Source: JAYODW01 sp038116745 (GTDB taxonomy: Bacteria; Pseudomonadota; Gammaproteobacteria; Ga0077536). Taken from it: a DNA stretch of 53,815 bases. Under the pieces are notes generated by a model. The model was not told the origin of the DNA. It ran no database searches and was given only the letters and a program-made list of their open reading frames with translations. Of the stretch, positions 44,302 to 52,889 are shown piece by piece. The stretch lies in contig JAYODW010000035.1 in NCBI GenBank assembly GCA_038116745.1, forward strand, positions 1 to 53,815, in the 5' to 3' direction. Every line of letters starts with the position of its first letter. Position 1 is the stretch's first letter. The position numbers and the translations under genes are program-made.

Positions 44302-45027
44302 TTAGAAAGGTGAGGCGACGCTGACGAAGAAGCGTGTCAGCCAGCCCGCGCGGTTGGCGTCGGCCGCAGCGCCGTCACCGCTGTAAACGATGGTCGCATC
44401 GGCCACCTTGGTCGAAGACACGCTGTTGTTGTCGGCGATATCGATCGGCCGGACGATGCCTGAGATCTTGATGTATTCATTGCCCTGATTGATGGTCAGG
44501 CGCTTCTCGCCGCGCACGAACAGATTGCCGTTGGGCAGCACGTCGGCCACCGTGACCGTGATATTGCCGGTCAGGGTGTTGGACATATTCGAGCTGCCCT
44601 CGCCCGAAAAGTCGTGCGAAGCAGACAGGCTGCTCTCCAGCGTGGCGTTTTTAGTACTCGCCAGCGGCAGGAAACTCGGCAGGTCGAACTGGGGCGTGCT
44701 GCCGAATACCGTCGGGTTCTGGATGGTCGAGTCGCTGCCGCGAGCGATCGTGGTGTCCGAGGACTTAGCCGCAGTATTGCTCTCTAAAAGGGTGATGGTG
44801 AGGATGTCCCCTACCCGCCGCGCACGCATGTCGCCGAACAGCAGGGCGTCATAGCCGACCTGATAGATGGCTCCGCTGGTTGCCTGAAACACCTGCGGCT
44901 CAGCATGGGCCGCTGGATAGGCGGCCGCAAATTCCGGGTCGCGTCGCGGCACGGTATCGCAGGCGCTCAGCATGACCACCGTGATGCCGAGCAGGGCCAG
45001 GTCAAACACTCGTCTTGTAACATTCAT
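44302..45027 (-). CDS. flgH: Flagellar L-ring lipoprotein FlgH
   Basis: 241-residue outer-membrane lipoprotein. The signal peptide ends in the lipobox LSAC, with Cys23 as the acylated residue. The family core includes YDALLFGDMRARRVGDILTI and VRGEKRLTINQGNEYIKISG. It forms the L ring and implies a Gram-negative cell. It is located between flgG and flgI. Confidence 0.96.
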   Translation of the reverse strand: MNVTRRVFDLALLGITVVMLSACDTVPRRDPEFAAAYPAAHAEPQVFQATSGAIYQVGYDALLFGDMRARRVGDILTITLLESNTAAKSSDTTIARGSDSTIQNPTVFGSTPQFDLPSFLPLASTKNATLESSLSASHDFSGEGSSNMSNTLTGNITVTVADVLPNGNLFVRGEKRLTINQGNEYIKISGIVRPIDIADNNSVSSTKVADATIVYSGDGAAADANRAGWLTRFFVSVASPF

Positions 45028-45045
45028 CGCTCTACTCCACCCGTC

Positions 45046-45831
45046 TTACAGGGTCTGGGTCAGGAACTGCAGCATTTCATCCACGGTCTGGATGGCTTTC
45101 GAGTTCATTTCATAGGAGCGCTGGGTCTCGATCATCTCGACCAGCTCTTCCACCGGGTTCACGTTGGAAGCCTCGACTGCCCCCTGGATAAAGGTCCCGA
45201 GGCCATTCAGACCCGGCGTACCGGTCTGCGGGTTGCCGCTGGCAACAGTCTCTTTGAAGAGGTTCTCACCGATCGGCTGCAGCCCCTGCGGATTGATGAA
45301 ATCGGCCAGCTGCAGAGTGCCGACCTGACTTGGCTGGTTCTGGCCGGCAGCCAGCACCGACACCGTGCCGTCCGAGCCGATGGTCACCGACAGGGTTTCT
45401 GAAGGAATCGTGATCCCGGGGTCTATCTCATAGCCGCCGGAGGTCACCAGCTGACCCTGCGAGTTCATGGTCAGCCCACCGTCACGCGTGTAGGCCTGCG
45501 TGCCATCCGGCATCAGCACCTGCAGGAAACCCCGCCCCTGGATAGCCACATCCAGGTTGTTGTCGGTCTGCGTCAGGCTGCCCTGGGTGAAAATCTTGGT
45601 GGTCGAAATCGTGTGCACGCCGGTGCCGAGCATGAGCCCGGAAGGGATCTCCGTGCTCTGCGAGGACTGCGCGCCCGGCTGCTGAACCGTTTCGTAGATC
45701 AGGTCCTCGAAGCTTGCGCGGCTGCGCTTGTAGCCCGTGGTGGCCACATTCGCGAGGTTGTTCGAAATAACGGCAAGGCGCGTCTGCTGCGCGTCCAGAC
45801 CGGTGCGTGCGATATGAAGTGCTGAAGCCAT
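45046..45831 (-). CDS. flgG: Distal rod protein FlgG
   Basis: 261-residue distal rod subunit. The N-terminal motif TGLDAQQTRLAVISNNLANV and the C-terminal VEEL-VEMIETQRSYEMNSKAI block are diagnostic. Length equals that of the well-known family members. It lies between flgF and flgH with gaps of about 20 nt. Confidence 0.97.
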   Translation of the reverse strand: MASALHIARTGLDAQQTRLAVISNNLANVATTGYKRSRASFEDLIYETVQQPGAQSSQSTEIPSGLMLGTGVHTISTTKIFTQGSLTQTDNNLDVAIQGRGFLQVLMPDGTQAYTRDGGLTMNSQGQLVTSGGYEIDPGITIPSETLSVTIGSDGTVSVLAAGQNQPSQVGTLQLADFINPQGLQPIGENLFKETVASGNPQTGTPGLNGLGTFIQGAVEASNVNPVEELVEMIETQRSYEMNSKAIQTVDEMLQFLTQTL

Positions 45832-45852
45832 GATGATGATTCCGTCAGCGGT

Positions 45853-46596
45853 TTAACCGTTCAGCGACAGCAGCCTGGCGCCGGCGGCGTCGACCTGCTG
45901 TGCGGTGTTCATGGCCTTGACGGCCATCTCGTAATTACGGGCATTGGTGATGAGGCTGACCATCTCCAGCACGCTGTTGACATTGCTCTGTTCCAGCGCG
46001 CCGCGGGTGATGCGCACGTTCGCGTCGGGCGGCGCCTGCAGACCGTCTTTGCGGCGGAACAGACCATCGGTGCCCTTGTCCAGCTCAGCCGGATCGGGCC
46101 TCACCAGCCGGATGCGGTCGACCTGCGCCGGCGCATTGGGTTCCTGACCGACGGCGCGGACGGTGATAGTGCCGTCGACGCCGATCAGTACCGACTGCGA
46201 CTGTGGCACGGCAATCGGGCCGCCGTTTCCTAGAACAGGGTGACCTGCCCCGGTCAGCAGCTGCCCGTTCGCAGTCAGCTGCAGATCTCCGGCACGGGTA
46301 TACGCTTCGGTACCGTCCGGTCCGATCACTGCGATAAAGCCCGGACCGGTCACTGCGATGTCGAGCTCGCGCCCGGTGTTTACCAGTGAACCGGCCGCAA
46401 AATCTGTTCCCGGTCGTTCCGTCATCGCGTAAGCGCGGGATGGAAGCCCGGGACCGTAAACCGGCATTGAGCGCATGGCTTCGAAGTCCGCCTTGAACCC
46501 CACGGTGCTCGCGTTAGCGAGGTTGTGGGTCGACAGCGCCTGCGCCTGCAGGTTCTGCTTCGCAGCGGACATGGCCAGGTAGATCATGCGGTCCAC
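45853..46596 (-). CDS. flgF: Proximal rod protein FlgF
   Basis: 247-residue rod subunit. It begins MDRMIYLAMSAAKQNLQAQ, typical of FlgF, and ends with a NVNSVLEMVSLITNARNYEM block. It is followed by flgG after 21 nt. A 41-nt gap separates it from flgE with no visible promoter. Confidence 0.95.
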   Translation of the reverse strand: MDRMIYLAMSAAKQNLQAQALSTHNLANASTVGFKADFEAMRSMPVYGPGLPSRAYAMTERPGTDFAAGSLVNTGRELDIAVTGPGFIAVIGPDGTEAYTRAGDLQLTANGQLLTGAGHPVLGNGGPIAVPQSQSVLIGVDGTITVRAVGQEPNAPAQVDRIRLVRPDPAELDKGTDGLFRRKDGLQAPPDANVRITRGALEQSNVNSVLEMVSLITNARNYEMAVKAMNTAQQVDAAGARLLSLNG

Positions 46597-46637
46597 GGCT
46601 CAGTTCCTCTCAGTCAGTTACCGGATCAACGTCGTGC

Positions 46638-47852
46638 TTATCGGATGTTGATGACCGCCTGGGTCACCGCATCCGCGGTGGTGATGACCTCTGCATTGGC
46701 CTGGAAATTACGCTGCGCGATGATCAAAGCCACGAGTTCCTCGGAAAGGTCGACGTTCGCATCCTCCAGCGCGCCGCCCTGGATCAGCCCCAGAGCGCCA
46801 CTGCCAGGACGTCCAAGAATGGGCGGGCCGGTTTCAAAACTTTCCACCCAGCTGTTCTGGCCGATCGGGCGCAGGCCCTGCTCGTTGGTAAAGCCCGCCA
46901 GAGCTACCTGCCCCTGGACGCTGGACTGCCCGTTCGAATAGCGCGCGACGATGGTGCCGTCATCCGAAAAGTCGATGCTGGTCAGACGTCCGGTGGTGTA
47001 ACCGTCCTGCTCGAGCTGGTTGACGCTGTAGTTGGCGCCATACATGGTCGAATTGGAAACCGAAACCGTGATGTCGAGTGGATTCACCCCCGGTTCCGGC
47101 GTGAAAGTGGGGATAGCGAATGAACCGGTTGCTGGTGTTGTCAGCGCGCCGGCGCCGTCGAAAACCAGCGTATCCGGTCCCGATTGCTGGGTACCGTCAA
47201 CATGGGTGTACATCTGCCAGGTATTCACCGCCGCGTCGCGCACGAAATACATCTGCATCAGATGGGAACCACCCTGAGAGTCGTAAATGGTGAGCGCCGT
47301 AGTCTCGTTGTACGAATTGGGATCGTTGGCGTCGAAAAGCGCCACGCTCGGTACCTCGGCATCGGCGTCAAAATTCGCCCCGAGGTTGACCTGCGTGGTC
47401 GGCTCCGGTGCGCTGTTGGCCTCGTTGAACTGGAGATCGCCGATGGCACCAGTGATATTGCCGAACGCGTCGGCACCGAACGCCTGCAGCCGGAAGCCGT
47501 CGGCGTTGACCACGTAATTGTTCGAATCGAGGCCGAGCGCGCCGTCGCGCGAGTAAACCTGCGTCCCGTTGTTGTTGAGTACGAGAAAACCCTGGCCGCT
47601 GATCGCCAGATCAAGCGGGTTATCCGTGAAGCTGATGTTGCCCTGAGTGAACTGCTGGGCAACGGTTGAAACATCGACACCCTTGCCCGCAGAGTTGGCC
47701 GCCGCGCCGGTGCTGGAAACGGCAAACACGTCCTGGAACTGGGCGCGCGAACGCTTGAAACCGGTCGTGGCGGCGTTGGCCACGTTGTTGCCGATTACGG
47801 CAAGGTCAGTGGATGCGGCCTGCAGGCCGCTGATAGCTGTCTGGAATGTCAT
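46638..47852 (-). CDS. flgE: Flagellar hook protein FlgE
   Basis: 404-residue hook subunit. The N-terminal motif is GLQAASTDLAVIGNNVANAA and the C-terminal motif DLSEELVALIIAQRNFQANA. The middle is variable and forms the outer hook surface. Hook polymerisation needs the FlgD cap, encoded just upstream. Length is typical of a short FlgE. Confidence 0.96.
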   Translation of the reverse strand: MTFQTAISGLQAASTDLAVIGNNVANAATTGFKRSRAQFQDVFAVSSTGAAANSAGKGVDVSTVAQQFTQGNISFTDNPLDLAISGQGFLVLNNNGTQVYSRDGALGLDSNNYVVNADGFRLQAFGADAFGNITGAIGDLQFNEANSAPEPTTQVNLGANFDADAEVPSVALFDANDPNSYNETTALTIYDSQGGSHLMQMYFVRDAAVNTWQMYTHVDGTQQSGPDTLVFDGAGALTTPATGSFAIPTFTPEPGVNPLDITVSVSNSTMYGANYSVNQLEQDGYTTGRLTSIDFSDDGTIVARYSNGQSSVQGQVALAGFTNEQGLRPIGQNSWVESFETGPPILGRPGSGALGLIQGGALEDANVDLSEELVALIIAQRNFQANAEVITTADAVTQAVINIR

Positions 47853-47883
47853 CGGTGTTTCCTCTTAGAAACGAAATTCAGAG

Positions 47884-48561
47884 TCACAGGATCTCGAGCA
47901 CGTCGGTGATATCGACGGCGCCGTATCCATCAACATTGAGCGTTGGCGGGAGTCCGTTGCGTGCGAGGGTGACGCTGTCAACGCGGGCGCGTACGGAAGT
48001 TTCGAGCGCGATCTCCTGGCCGCCGATGGCGGCATCGAAGCGCGCACGGTAGCCGCCTGCAGCGACCCGCTGGCCGGCGTCATTGGTGCCGTCCCACACG
48101 TAATTCAGGCGCCCGGCGTTCTGCGGGCCGAGCAGAGTCTGGCGCACGATCTGGCCGGAACCGTCGGTAATCGTCAGACGGACGTTGGCCGCCGCGTCTG
48201 TCACGGTCGTAGCCAGCGCCGCCGGCTCGCCCGCCTTAAGGGTCAGGGTGTCGCGCGGTATGACGACATCCCGCCCGACCATGGTCGAGGCCTGCAGCGC
48301 CTGGTTGGACTGCAGCGAAGATGCCAGCGCGGCGAAAGATTTCTGCAGCTCTGAGATCCCGTTCACGGTCGAGAACTGAGCGATCTGACCCAGAAAATCT
48401 CCGCTCTCCATCGGATTAAACGGGTCCTGGTTCTGCAGCTGCGTCACCATGAGGTCAAAGAACTGTTCCTGACCCATTTCGTTCTTGCTGGCTTTGGGCT
48501 TGGTCAGATCGCTTTTCAGCTGATCCAGCGCGCCGGGCAGAATGGCGGAAGGTTTATCCAT
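47884..48561 (-). CDS. flgD: Hook assembly scaffold FlgD
   Basis: 225-residue hook cap protein. The conserved N-terminal part is MGQEQFFDLMVTQLQNQDP followed by NPMESGDFLGQIAQF. The C-terminal half has FlgD tudor/Ig-like character, with the YVWDGTNDAGQRVAAGGYR segment. It is located between flgC and flgE. Confidence 0.96.
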   Translation of the reverse strand: MDKPSAILPGALDQLKSDLTKPKASKNEMGQEQFFDLMVTQLQNQDPFNPMESGDFLGQIAQFSTVNGISELQKSFAALASSLQSNQALQASTMVGRDVVIPRDTLTLKAGEPAALATTVTDAAANVRLTITDGSGQIVRQTLLGPQNAGRLNYVWDGTNDAGQRVAAGGYRARFDAAIGGQEIALETSVRARVDSVTLARNGLPPTLNVDGYGAVDITDVLEIL

Positions 48562-48576
48562 CGTAAGTTCCTGGGG

Positions 48577-48996
48577 TTACTGGCCGAGAGACAGCGTCTG
48601 CTGCAGCATGCGCTTGGACGCTTCCATGACCTCAACATTGGTCTGGTAACTGCGTGAGGCGGAAATCATGTTGGCCATCTCCTCAACCACGTTGACGTTG
48701 GGTACGAACACGTAGCCCTGCTCGTCAGCCATGGGGTGATGCGGCCGGTAATCGCGGGTCAGCGGTGCCTGGCTCTCGACGATTCCGAGCACCTCAACGC
48801 CCGCCACGGCGTCATTGTCAGGCGCCATCTCGTTGAACATGAGCGGCGCGAAAACCGGCTGGCGTGCACGGTAGGTCGAACCGCTGGCGCTGCTCACGCT
48901 GTCCGCATTAGCCATGTTGCTCGCGGTGGTGTTCAGGCGCACTGACTGCGCATCGAGCGCAGAGCCGGCGATGTCGAAAACGTTGAATAAGGACAC
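48577..48996 (-). CDS. flgC: Proximal rod protein FlgC
   Basis: 139-residue rod subunit. The N-terminal motif is AGSALDAQSVRLNTTASNMA; further in are YVFVPNVNVVEEMANMISAS and RSYQTNVEVMEASKRM. It starts 3 nt after flgB ends. Confidence 0.96.
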   Translation of the reverse strand: MSLFNVFDIAGSALDAQSVRLNTTASNMANADSVSSASGSTYRARQPVFAPLMFNEMAPDNDAVAGVEVLGIVESQAPLTRDYRPHHPMADEQGYVFVPNVNVVEEMANMISASRSYQTNVEVMEASKRMLQQTLSLGQ

Positions 48997-48999
48997 GGC

Positions 49000-49389
49000 T
49001 TATTCTCCTCTCAGCGCGGACACCAGACCGGAGAGACGTCCGTTCAGAAACGTCACGCTGGCCTGGTAGCGCATGGCGTTATCGAGAAAACGCGCACGCT
49101 CCGCCTGCACGTCGACGCTGTTCTGATCGAGCGAGGCCTGTGTCGGCACACGATACTGGAGTTCGTAGGAATTGCTCGCGCCGCCGCCCTGGCCGATGTG
49201 GCCCGGCTGCGTCGCTGCCATCTTCAGAGCGCCACCCTCAGCGCCGAGAACCGCACGGAAATCGATATCGCGTGCGTGGTATCCCGGGGTATCAGCGTTG
49301 GCCAGGTTGGCCGCCAGAACTTCAGCACGCCGTGCGCGCAGTGTCAGCGCGGTCGGATGCAGGCCCAGGGCGTCGTTGAGTGTTGGCAT
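49000..49389 (-). CDS. flgB: Proximal rod protein FlgB
   Basis: 129-residue rod subunit and first gene of the flgBCDE block. The rod motif is ALTLRARRAEVLAANLANAD, followed by DTPGYHARDIDF. The C-terminus has RARFLDNAMRYQASVTFL. The ribosome site is weak. A sigma54-type site lies 40-54 nt upstream, between flgB and cheV; no cheR gene is present in that gap. Confidence 0.96.
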   Translation of the reverse strand: MPTLNDALGLHPTALTLRARRAEVLAANLANADTPGYHARDIDFRAVLGAEGGALKMAATQPGHIGQGGGASNSYELQYRVPTQASLDQNSVDVQAERARFLDNAMRYQASVTFLNGRLSGLVSALRGE

Positions 49390-49428
49390 GTTCTCGCGTT
49401 CCGTTCGTTCTCGTCGCCGAACAGGAAA

Positions 49429-49443
49429 GCGAAACGCGTGCCA
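49429..49443 (-). promoter_or_regulatory. Sigma54 promoter of flgBCDE
   Basis: Minus strand TGGCACG-CGTT-TCGC: the -24 is perfect and the -12 keeps GC with one mismatch. An AT-rich tract (plus 49444-49464) lies immediately upstream, as often seen at activator or IHF sites. The predicted start is about 28 nt before flgB. Confidence 0.65.
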
Positions 49444-49503
49444 AAATTTTTATTTAATTTATTCAGCTAGTTAGATGGGATGCATGCGGCAAATCCTGGA
49501 AAG

Positions 49504-49523
49504 CGGCAAGGCCTGCCTTGCCG
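49504..49523 (-). terminator. Terminator-like hairpin after cheV
   Basis: 8-bp stem CGGCAAGG/CCTTGCCG with a 4-nt loop, 20 nt beyond the cheV stop. It is followed by CTTTCC on the minus strand, so the T-run is poor. Confidence 0.5.
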
Positions 49524-49542
49524 GCGGCAAAGATTCGGCCGC

Positions 49543-50481
49543 TTAATCTGCCGGGTGCAGTTCGCCCAGCTGCGCGCGGACAACCTCTGCCAGATCGTCC
49601 GCCTCAAACTTGGGCACCAGCTTGTCCGCGCCGACGCTCTGCGCCATCGACTGGTTGAAACTGCCTGACAGCGAAGTATGCAGACAGACATACAGGCGTT
49701 TCAGCTGCGGGTCTGCCTTGATGGCTCTGGTCAGGGTGTAGCCGTCCATCTCCGGCATTTCAATATCGGAGATCACCATGCCGTAGCGCTCGGTGATCGG
49801 CACGTCATCGGCGGCCACCGCTTTGAGCATCTCCCAGGCCTGCTTGCCGTTCTCCGCCATGTCGTAGGTCACGTCCAGCTGATCCAGAATCTTCATAATC
49901 TGCTTGCGCGCTACCACAGAGTCATCGGCGAAGAAGACGTGACGTGGTCGGGTCGACGCGCCGGCGGTGCTCCAATCGCGCAAGGACTCCGAGACGTCGC
50001 TCGGCAGACCAACAATCTCAGCCAGCACCCTTTCCACGTCCAGGATCTCAACCAGCTCACCGTCAATATTGACCACCGCAGTGAGGTAGTTGCGCGGTCC
50101 GATCCCAGCCGGCGGCGGGTGAATGTCGTCCCAGCGCAGGCTCACGATGCGCTCGACGGCGCGTACCAGGTAGCCCTGCACACGCGAGCTGTACTCGGTC
50201 ACAATAATGAAATCGTCCTCGCCGGGCGGCGGCGCGGGGAGCCCGAGGACCGCGGCCAGATCGATGATGGGACAGGTTTCACCGCGGGTGTGCATCACCC
50301 CCCGGATCCGGTGATCGGACTGCGGTACCGGTCGCACATCGGGACACTTCATCACCTCGCGAACTTTGAATACGTTGATGCCGAAGCGCTGTCGGTCATC
50401 GAGGCGAAAGAGAAGCAGCTCAACCCGGTTCTGCCCTGCTATGCGGGTCAGCCGGTCAACGCTGTCGATGACGCTGGACAT
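49543..50481 (-). CDS. cheV: Chemotaxis protein CheV (CheW-receiver fusion)
   Basis: 312-residue coupling protein. The CheW domain covers about 15-165 (FGINVFKVREVM, then MHTRGETCPIIDL). The receiver domain covers about 180-305, with the acidic pair FADDS and the phospho-acceptor in VISDIEMPEMDG. CheV links receptors to CheA, and its phosphorylation can serve adaptation. In related loci cheR follows cheV; here flgB follows instead. A FliA promoter lies 41-67 nt upstream. Confidence 0.96.
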   Translation of the reverse strand: MSSVIDSVDRLTRIAGQNRVELLLFRLDDRQRFGINVFKVREVMKCPDVRPVPQSDHRIRGVMHTRGETCPIIDLAAVLGLPAPPPGEDDFIIVTEYSSRVQGYLVRAVERIVSLRWDDIHPPPAGIGPRNYLTAVVNIDGELVEILDVERVLAEIVGLPSDVSESLRDWSTAGASTRPRHVFFADDSVVARKQIMKILDQLDVTYDMAENGKQAWEMLKAVAADDVPITERYGMVISDIEMPEMDGYTLTRAIKADPQLKRLYVCLHTSLSGSFNQSMAQSVGADKLVPKFEADDLAEVVRAQLGELHPAD

Positions 50482-50521
50482 ATGCGGAACCCCGGATCAA
50501 AAACGTTGTGAAGTCAGCACC

Positions 50522-50548
50522 TTATCGGCCCGATCAGGGCGGGCTTTA
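50522..50548 (-). promoter_or_regulatory. FliA (sigma-28) promoter of cheV
   Basis: Minus strand TAAAGCCC, 11-nt spacer, GCCGATAA. The -10 is a perfect match and the -35 TAAAG core is perfect. Confidence 0.82.
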
Positions 50549-50624
50549 GACGCGGCCCGAGCACCCGCCGTCGTGGCTCGCCCTACAGAGGGCCAAAAGC
50601 GGCCCAGCCCTAGCAGCAGAGTTA

Positions 50625-50639
50625 TGGCGCGGTACTTGC
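50625..50639 (+). promoter_or_regulatory. Sigma54 promoter of flgA
   Basis: TGGCGCG-GTAC-TTGC followed by T: one mismatch to TGGCACG-N4-TTGC. The predicted start is about 23 nt before the flgA ATG. It is divergent from the cheV promoter. Confidence 0.7.
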
Positions 50640-50673
50640 TTTATTAAACCCGAACTCAAAACCCGTCAAAACC

Positions 50674-51372
50674 ATGACCCGGACCATCATAACGCTCCTC
50701 ACGGCACTGGCCTGCGTACCGACGGCGCCAGCAGCTACCCAGTCGCTCAAAGGCATAGAGGCGGCGGTGACACGTTTCGTCAGTGCCGATCTGGCCGGAC
50801 AGGAAGCAACCACATTTCAGCTCGGACGCCTGGATCCCCGTCTCCGGCTGCCCCAGTGTGACCGTCCGCTTGACGCCGAGTACACCCACAACCGCCCCAA
50901 CCAGGTCCAGCGCTCCGTAGAAGTGCGATGTGAAAGCGCGACACCCTGGTCGCTGTACGTACCGGTCACGTTCGAGCGGCATGCGGACGTGGTCGTGATG
51001 ACCCGCTCAGTGCGACGTGGCGAGGTGCTCACGGAGGCTGACCTCAGGGTAGAGCGTCGCTCGGTACAGATTGGCAGCGCCGCATTTTTCGACGCTCCGG
51101 CAAGCCTCATCGGACTGGTGGCCAACCGGGACCTGACCACAGGTCAGGCCCTGAACGACCGCCACGTGCGGCCACCCCGTCTGGTGCGACGCGGCGATCA
51201 CGTGACCCTGAGCAGCGGCGGCGAGCGCGGCATCAGCGTCACGGTACGCGCGGAAGCCCTCGCCGACGGCGCCGCTGGTGATCGCATCGCTGTGCGCAAC
51301 CTGCGCTCCAAACGCGTGGTGCAGGGCACGGTGAACGCCGCCGGTGAAGTCGTGGTTCAGATGATTAACTGA
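50674..51372 (+). CDS. flgA: P-ring assembly chaperone FlgA
   Basis: 232-residue periplasmic chaperone for FlgI. A signal peptide covers about residues 1-21 (ending TAPAATQ). The C-terminal SAF domain has VRRGEVLTEADL, then GLVANRDLTTGQALNDRHV, and a final RNLRSKRVVQGTV. It is the first plus-strand flagellar gene, divergent from cheV. Confidence 0.95.
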   Translation: MTRTIITLLTALACVPTAPAATQSLKGIEAAVTRFVSADLAGQEATTFQLGRLDPRLRLPQCDRPLDAEYTHNRPNQVQRSVEVRCESATPWSLYVPVTFERHADVVVMTRSVRRGEVLTEADLRVERRSVQIGSAAFFDAPASLIGLVANRDLTTGQALNDRHVRPPRLVRRGDHVTLSSGGERGISVTVRAEALADGAAGDRIAVRNLRSKRVVQGTVNAAGEVVVQMIN

Positions 51373-51443
51373 TGAAAATCAGTAGTTTATATAGATAGTC
51401 GCCGCATACCGCTGCAGACAGGAAATTTTTTTCAAAACAGGGC

Positions 51444-51470
51444 TAAAGTTTTCGGCAAAGCGTCCGATGT
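51444..51470 (+). promoter_or_regulatory. FliA (sigma-28) promoter of flgMN
   Basis: TAAAGTTT, 11-nt spacer, TCCGATGT. The -35 is a perfect match and the -10 matches GCCGATAA at five of eight positions. The predicted start is about 20 nt before flgM, giving feedback control of the anti-sigma factor. Confidence 0.7.
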
Positions 51471-51497
51471 CTTAAGCAGATAGCAGGGAAAAGACCC

Positions 51498-51833
51498 ATG
51501 GTCAGCAATATCAACGGTTCTTCGAACGGCGCGACAACGGGCATAGACCGCGCCAACGCCGGACGCCGCAACGACGCGGCAAACAGCCCCAGCGGCGGCA
51601 ACGCTCCCGCCGCGGCTGGTAGCGAGCCCTCAAATGAGCAGGTGACGCTGACGGATCTGTCGACGCGCCTGAGCCGGCTGCGTGAATCTTTAGACAACGT
51701 GCCGGAAGTCAACCAGGCAAAAGTCGCCGCGCTGCGTGAACAGATCCAGAACGGCACCTATACGGTCGACGCTCGGGAGGTTGCCAGCCGCATGACCAGT
51801 CTCGAAAACCTCCTCGGGGGACGCGGACGATGA
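51498..51833 (+). CDS. flgM: Anti-sigma-28 factor FlgM
   Basis: 111-residue inhibitor of FliA that is exported once the hook is complete. The N-terminal half is low-complexity and disordered. The C-terminal FliA-binding helices include VNQAKVAALREQIQNGTYTV and the final MTSLENLL segment. It overlaps flgN by 4 nt. Confidence 0.94.
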   Translation: MVSNINGSSNGATTGIDRANAGRRNDAANSPSGGNAPAAAGSEPSNEQVTLTDLSTRLSRLRESLDNVPEVNQAKVAALREQIQNGTYTVDAREVASRMTSLENLLGGRGR

Positions 51834-52252
51834 GCGCTACGTCAGCGCTGAGCCCCGCGCTGCAGGACGAGGGCCGGCACGCTATCGGCGCGCTGCTCGA
51901 GGCGCTCGATAGCGCACTGGGTGAGGAGTTCGCCGCGCTCAAGGCGCGCGATGTGGCGCAGCTCGAAGGCGCCATCGCGCGCAAAACCGGTCTGGTCGCC
52001 GAACTTGAGTGGGCTACCGGCAAGTATTGCCGGAATGGCAACGATCTATCGGCACAATGGCCGGAGCTGCGCGAGCTGGCCGAGCGCTGTGCTCAGGCCA
52101 ACCGCGTCAACGGCGGCACGCTGGCCCTGAACCGCAGCATGGTCTCGCGCCTGCTGGACTGCATGCACGGCACCAGCAACCAGACCACGACCTATTCTGC
52201 CAACGGGCGCGTCAAGCGCCGCGAAGGCTATCACCGCGTCGGGACCGTCTGA
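51830..52252 (+). CDS. flgN: Export chaperone FlgN for FlgK and FlgL
   Basis: 140-residue helical chaperone. The core is LLEALDSALGEEFAALKARD, and the diagnostic end is NRVNGGTLALNRSMVSRLL followed by a YSANGRV segment. It shares a transcript with flgM. Its last 41 bp overlap, tail to tail, the minus-strand glycosyltransferase gene. Confidence 0.93.
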   Translation: MSATSALSPALQDEGRHAIGALLEALDSALGEEFAALKARDVAQLEGAIARKTGLVAELEWATGKYCRNGNDLSAQWPELRELAERCAQANRVNGGTLALNRSMVSRLLDCMHGTSNQTTTYSANGRVKRREGYHRVGTV

Positions 52253-52868
52253 GTTTCTCGCGGAAACCAGGCGCTCGGCGCAGCAGGTCAGCCGCGCGAT
52301 CCAGGTCGTGGCGCGCCTGCAGAAGGTAAACCGTCCTCCTTTTTGCAGCCGCGCGTTCCAGTGTCAGCGGCAAAACCTGATCGGTACTCCAGGGGATATC
52401 CCTGAACAGGTCCCCTGACTCCTCGCGAATACCTATCAGCCAGTAGCCTCCGTCTGCCGCGGGACCGAGCACCACATCTGTTCCCGCGCGCAACCTGGTC
52501 ACCGCGGCCTGCAGATCGTCGAGTGACGCATCAAGCACGTCGCTACCCACAAGCAGCGCAGGGCATCCGGGAGCCACATAGCGATCCAGGGCATGCTTCA
52601 TCCGTTGTCCCAGATCACCCAGATGCTGCGCACCGACCCGCCAGCGGTGACCTGACAAACGCGCTCGAAACCAGCTTCGTTCCACGGGCTGAGCACACAG
52701 CAGCACACGCCGCACGCCCGGCAGCGCATCCACCAGCGCGAGCATTCGCTGCAGGGTCATGCGGTAATGCGACGCGGCGCCGACACCACCGATAACCCGG
52801 GCCAGACGCGTTTTCACCCTGCCGGGCCGGGGTCGGCGAGCGAATACCAGGACGGTTGCGCAGCTCAT
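52212..52868 (-). CDS. rSAM-associated glycosyltransferase, DUF2064 family (TIGR04282-type)
   Basis: 218-residue small GT-A fold protein. Family parts are VFARRPRPGRVKTRLA at the N-terminus, LVGSDVLDASLDDL in the middle, and VLGPAADGGYWLIG. These transferases occur beside arsS-type radical SAM genes and a second transferase, as here. A role in arsenosugar or a related sugar conjugate is likely from context, but the exact reaction is unknown. The 3' end overlaps flgN by 41 bp. Confidence 0.85.
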   Translation of the reverse strand: MSCATVLVFARRPRPGRVKTRLARVIGGVGAASHYRMTLQRMLALVDALPGVRRVLLCAQPVERSWFRARLSGHRWRVGAQHLGDLGQRMKHALDRYVAPGCPALLVGSDVLDASLDDLQAAVTRLRAGTDVVLGPAADGGYWLIGIREESGDLFRDIPWSTDQVLPLTLERAAAKRRTVYLLQARHDLDRAADLLRRAPGFREKLRRSRRGDSLRGA

Positions 52869-52889
52869 AAGGGCGCAGCTTCGTGGCGC

